Positions 21,667 through 23,014 of a DNA stretch of 23,014 nt are shown here, piece by piece. A program made the translations under genes and the position numbers. This DNA is from a virus. The DNA is taken from positions 1-23,014 of the IMG/VR virus record IMGVR_UViG_3300038552_000063, one strand, 5' to 3'. Position 1 is the stretch's first letter, and the number at the start of each line of letters is the position of its first letter. Below the pieces are notes generated by a model, which saw only the letters and a list, made by a program, of their open reading frames with translations, was not told the origin of the DNA and ran no database searches.

Positions 21667-22200
21667 GTGAGCCGGCTCTACCTCCGGCGCTGGTCGGAAG
21701 CGGCGGCGCTCAACGAGCGCATCACGGCGCGCGTGTTCGCGGAGCGCCGTCGCTTCCCGGCCTGCAACATCGTGGGCTCGACCGCCTGGTCCTCTGCGAT
21801 GGATCTCCATCGCTGGCAGGCGCCCGAGACGGACGCCCTGTTCGCGTGGATGCGCGAGCAGGTGGCCGAGGCGTGGGACCTCCCCTACCCGTGGGAGCAG
21901 GTGCACGCCGTTGCCTGGGCGAACGTGGCCGAGCAGGGCGCCTTCACAGCGCCCCACGACCACCACCTTGCGGATTGGGCGGCCGTGTACTACGCCTCTG
22001 CGCCTGACGGCTCGGGGAGGCTCGTGCTCGACGGCCACCCAAGCGGCGCGCCCTCCGGTGCGATCCCTCCCGAGCCCGGCCTCCTCCTGATCTTCCCTGC
22101 CACCTGGCGGCATCGCGTGGAGCCGACCCTCTCGGCTATCCCGCGCGTCTCGATCGCCGCCAACTTCCACAGTCGCAATTTCGAGAACATGGGACCGTGA
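21667..22200 (+). CDS. 2OG-Fe(II) oxygenase-like protein in the tail module
   Basis: A 177-residue protein from GTG 21667. The C-terminal half matches the small phage/bacterial 2OG-Fe(II) oxygenase family (prolyl-hydroxylase-like): FTAPHDHHLADWAAVYYASA (first metal ligands expected in the His/Asp cluster), GSGRLVLDG, EPGLLLIFPATWRHRVEPTL (distal His in WRHRVEP), and IPRVSIAANF with Arg for 2-oxoglutarate. The N-terminus contains SAMDLHRW. It sits between the tail tube and tail assembly chaperone genes, 6 bases after the tube stop. Hydroxylation of a virion protein is the simplest inference; activity cannot be shown from sequence. Confidence 0.75.
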   Translation: MSRLYLRRWSEAAALNERITARVFAERRRFPACNIVGSTAWSSAMDLHRWQAPETDALFAWMREQVAEAWDLPYPWEQVHAVAWANVAEQGAFTAPHDHHLADWAAVYYASAPDGSGRLVLDGHPSGAPSGAIPPEPGLLLIFPATWRHRVEPTLSAIPRVSIAANFHSRNFENMGP

Positions 22201-22222
22201 AACCGAAGGGGGGAACGCAAGC

Positions 22223-22693
22223 ATGGCAGCGCCGGTCGTCTATCTGAGCGCCGACGAGATCCTCAACGCAGCCGACCACGAATACATCGAGGTCGCGGTG
22301 CCGGAGTGGCAGCCTCCGGGCCTGGACGCGGCGCACCACAAGCCGCTCCGCCTCCGCACGCTGACCGCGGACGAGGCCGCCTCCTACCAGAAGCGGATCG
22401 CGAAGACCACCCGCGACCCGCGCACGGGAGAGGTGAAGGTCGACCTCGATCTCACCGAGATGAAGGTGCTCCTCGTGGGCATGACGGCCGTGGACGGGAA
22501 CGGCGCGCGCCTGTTCAACGACGCGCAGATCCGCGCGCTCGGCGCCAAGAGCGAGCGGGCGCTCACGCGCGCCTTCGAGGCCGCGAACCGGCTCAACTCG
22601 ATGGGCGCGAAGGGGGTGGAAGATGCGGTAAAACTCTCCGAGCTGACCCAGCTCGACGGTTCCTCTACCGCCTCTGCCTCCACCTCGGACTAG
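22223..22693 (+). CDS. Tail assembly chaperone (G-type)
   Basis: A 156-residue protein from ATG 22223. LSADEILNAADHEYIEVAVP, EWQPPG, LRLRTLTADEAASYQKRIAK and FEAANRLNSMGAKGVEDAVK match the first component of siphophage tail chaperones, equivalent to lambda gpG, which with G-T binds the tape measure and recruits tube protein. The last 20 residues (after Lys137) are Ser/Thr-rich, as usual when the true partner is made by frameshift. It lies after the tube gene and before T and the tape measure, as expected. It ends in TAG. Confidence 0.82.
   Translation: MAAPVVYLSADEILNAADHEYIEVAVPEWQPPGLDAAHHKPLRLRTLTADEAASYQKRIAKTTRDPRTGEVKVDLDLTEMKVLLVGMTAVDGNGARLFNDAQIRALGAKSERALTRAFEAANRLNSMGAKGVEDAVKLSELTQLDGSSTASASTSD
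22628..22634 (+). other. Candidate -1 frameshift site in tail chaperone gene
   Basis: Within codons GCG GTA AAA CTC, Lys-tRNA on AAA (22631-22633) can re-pair one base back on AAA (22630-22632) because of the A run, moving ribosomes into the frame that encodes the T domain. GGTAAAAC is not an ideal X-XXY-YYZ heptamer; a run of five G at 22612-22616 is an alternative site. The T-type sequence begins inside the overlap and has no start codon of its own there, which supports frameshifting near this point. Confidence 0.6.
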
Positions 22694-23014
22694 CCTCGCC
22701 GCGCCACCTGCTCCGGCGCATCACGCACCGCGAGCTGGTCGAGTGGGCCGCCATGTACCGGCTCGAGCCCTGGGGCGAGGAGCGTGCGGATCTCCGCTCG
22801 GGCATCGTCGCCTCGGTGATCGCGAACGTGCACCGGAATCCGAAGAAGCAGCGGAAGCCGTGCCAGCCGGTCGATTTCATGCCCGATTTCGCGGGCGAGC
22901 GGAAGCGCAAGAAGGACGACACCGTGCTGACGCCCGAGCAGTCGGTCGCAGCCGTGGAGATGCTCCTCGCCTCGGGCTGGGGCGGGAAGGTGACGGAGGG
23001 CTCCAGTGGCCGAG
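22633..23014 (+). CDS. T domain of tail assembly chaperone G-T, frameshifted and partial
   Basis: In the -1 frame relative to the G gene, sequence is open from the shift region to the window end (127 codons, no stop). It reads RRFLYRLCLHLGLASPRHLL, RITHRELVEWAAMYRLEPWG, EERADLRSGIVASVIANVHR and QPVDFMPDF, the signature of lambda T / DUF4035-type tail assembly proteins. The FLYRL start lies upstream of the G stop codon and lacks a start codon, so expression as a G-T fusion (G residues 1-137 joined to T) is expected. The 3' end is outside the window but probably close, as a likely tape measure start is at 23006. Confidence 0.82.
23006..23014 (+). CDS. Possible start of tape measure protein
   Basis: GTG GCC GAG at the last nine bases, in a different frame from T, is preceded by CGGAGGG (22994-23000) at 5 bases spacing. 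In siphophages the tape measure gene follows G-T with a short overlap, so this is the expected place. Only three codons are visible. Confidence 0.35.

Noticed and set aside
1-23014. CRISPR arrays, insertion sequences, integrase or attachment sites
   Set aside because: No regularly spaced direct repeats, transposase or integrase motifs, or duplicated att-like sequence were seen.
1-23014. Genome-wide amber (TAG) recoding
   Set aside because: Several well-supported genes, including terL and the tail chaperone G, end at TAG at the length expected for their families.

Overview
The window is a stretch of a dsDNA tailed-phage genome (a virus or prophage of a high-GC bacterium). All supported genes lie on the + strand, are tightly packed, use GTG as often as ATG for starts, and are frequently coupled by GTGA or TGATG overlaps. 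GC content is very high by eye and codon third positions are almost all G or C. The head and tail genes are those of a siphovirus-like phage with an HK97-fold capsid and a long tail. The host cannot be named from the sequence; GC and codon use would fit an actinobacterium or a high-GC proteobacterium. No integrase, repressor, tRNA gene, CRISPR array or insertion sequence was found.

Layout. 1-589: the end of a partial gene, followed in the same frame after an amber codon by 85 more codons with coding character. 590-940: a non-coding leader with a possible promoter. 941-4913: ten small to medium accessory genes, mostly unrecognised, including a zinc-knuckle protein, a beta-rich particle-type protein and a YegP-like small protein. 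4918-8756: two large multidomain enzymes, the most unusual part of the window. 8716-10875: terminase small and large subunits and a zinc-knuckle protein. 10876-11062: an intergenic region made of two consecutive nested inverted repeats. 11063-16850: portal fused to a MuF-type protein, a membrane coiled-coil protein, prohead protease with an extra C-terminal domain, and the major capsid protein followed by a strong hairpin. 16952-20500: a probable decoration protein, a zinc-finger protein, a second membrane coiled-coil protein, head-tail connector, stopper, tail completion and tail terminator proteins. 20500-23014: a class I methyltransferase-like protein, tail tube protein, a 2OG-Fe(II) oxygenase-like protein, and the tail assembly chaperone pair G and G-T with an apparent -1 ribosomal frameshift. 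The tape measure gene probably begins in the last nine bases.

The main discovery candidate is the gene pair 4918-6810 and 6807-8756. The first encodes a ParB-like domain, the motif-I half of an amino-methyltransferase and a fold-type-II PLP-dependent domain. The second encodes an unassigned N-terminal domain (possibly GNAT-like), an aspartyl/asparaginyl-hydroxylase-like 2OG-Fe(II) oxygenase, a long Pro/Glu/Lys linker and the TCPPY half of the methyltransferase. The two methyltransferase halves look like one enzyme divided between two translationally coupled polypeptides, each carrying extra cofactor-dependent domains. The pair overlaps the terminase small-subunit gene. My inference is a DNA hypermodification complex (target recognition, base alkylation, oxidation and/or PLP-dependent elaboration) made alongside the packaging machinery. 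The domain calls are by reading motifs and need profile searches.
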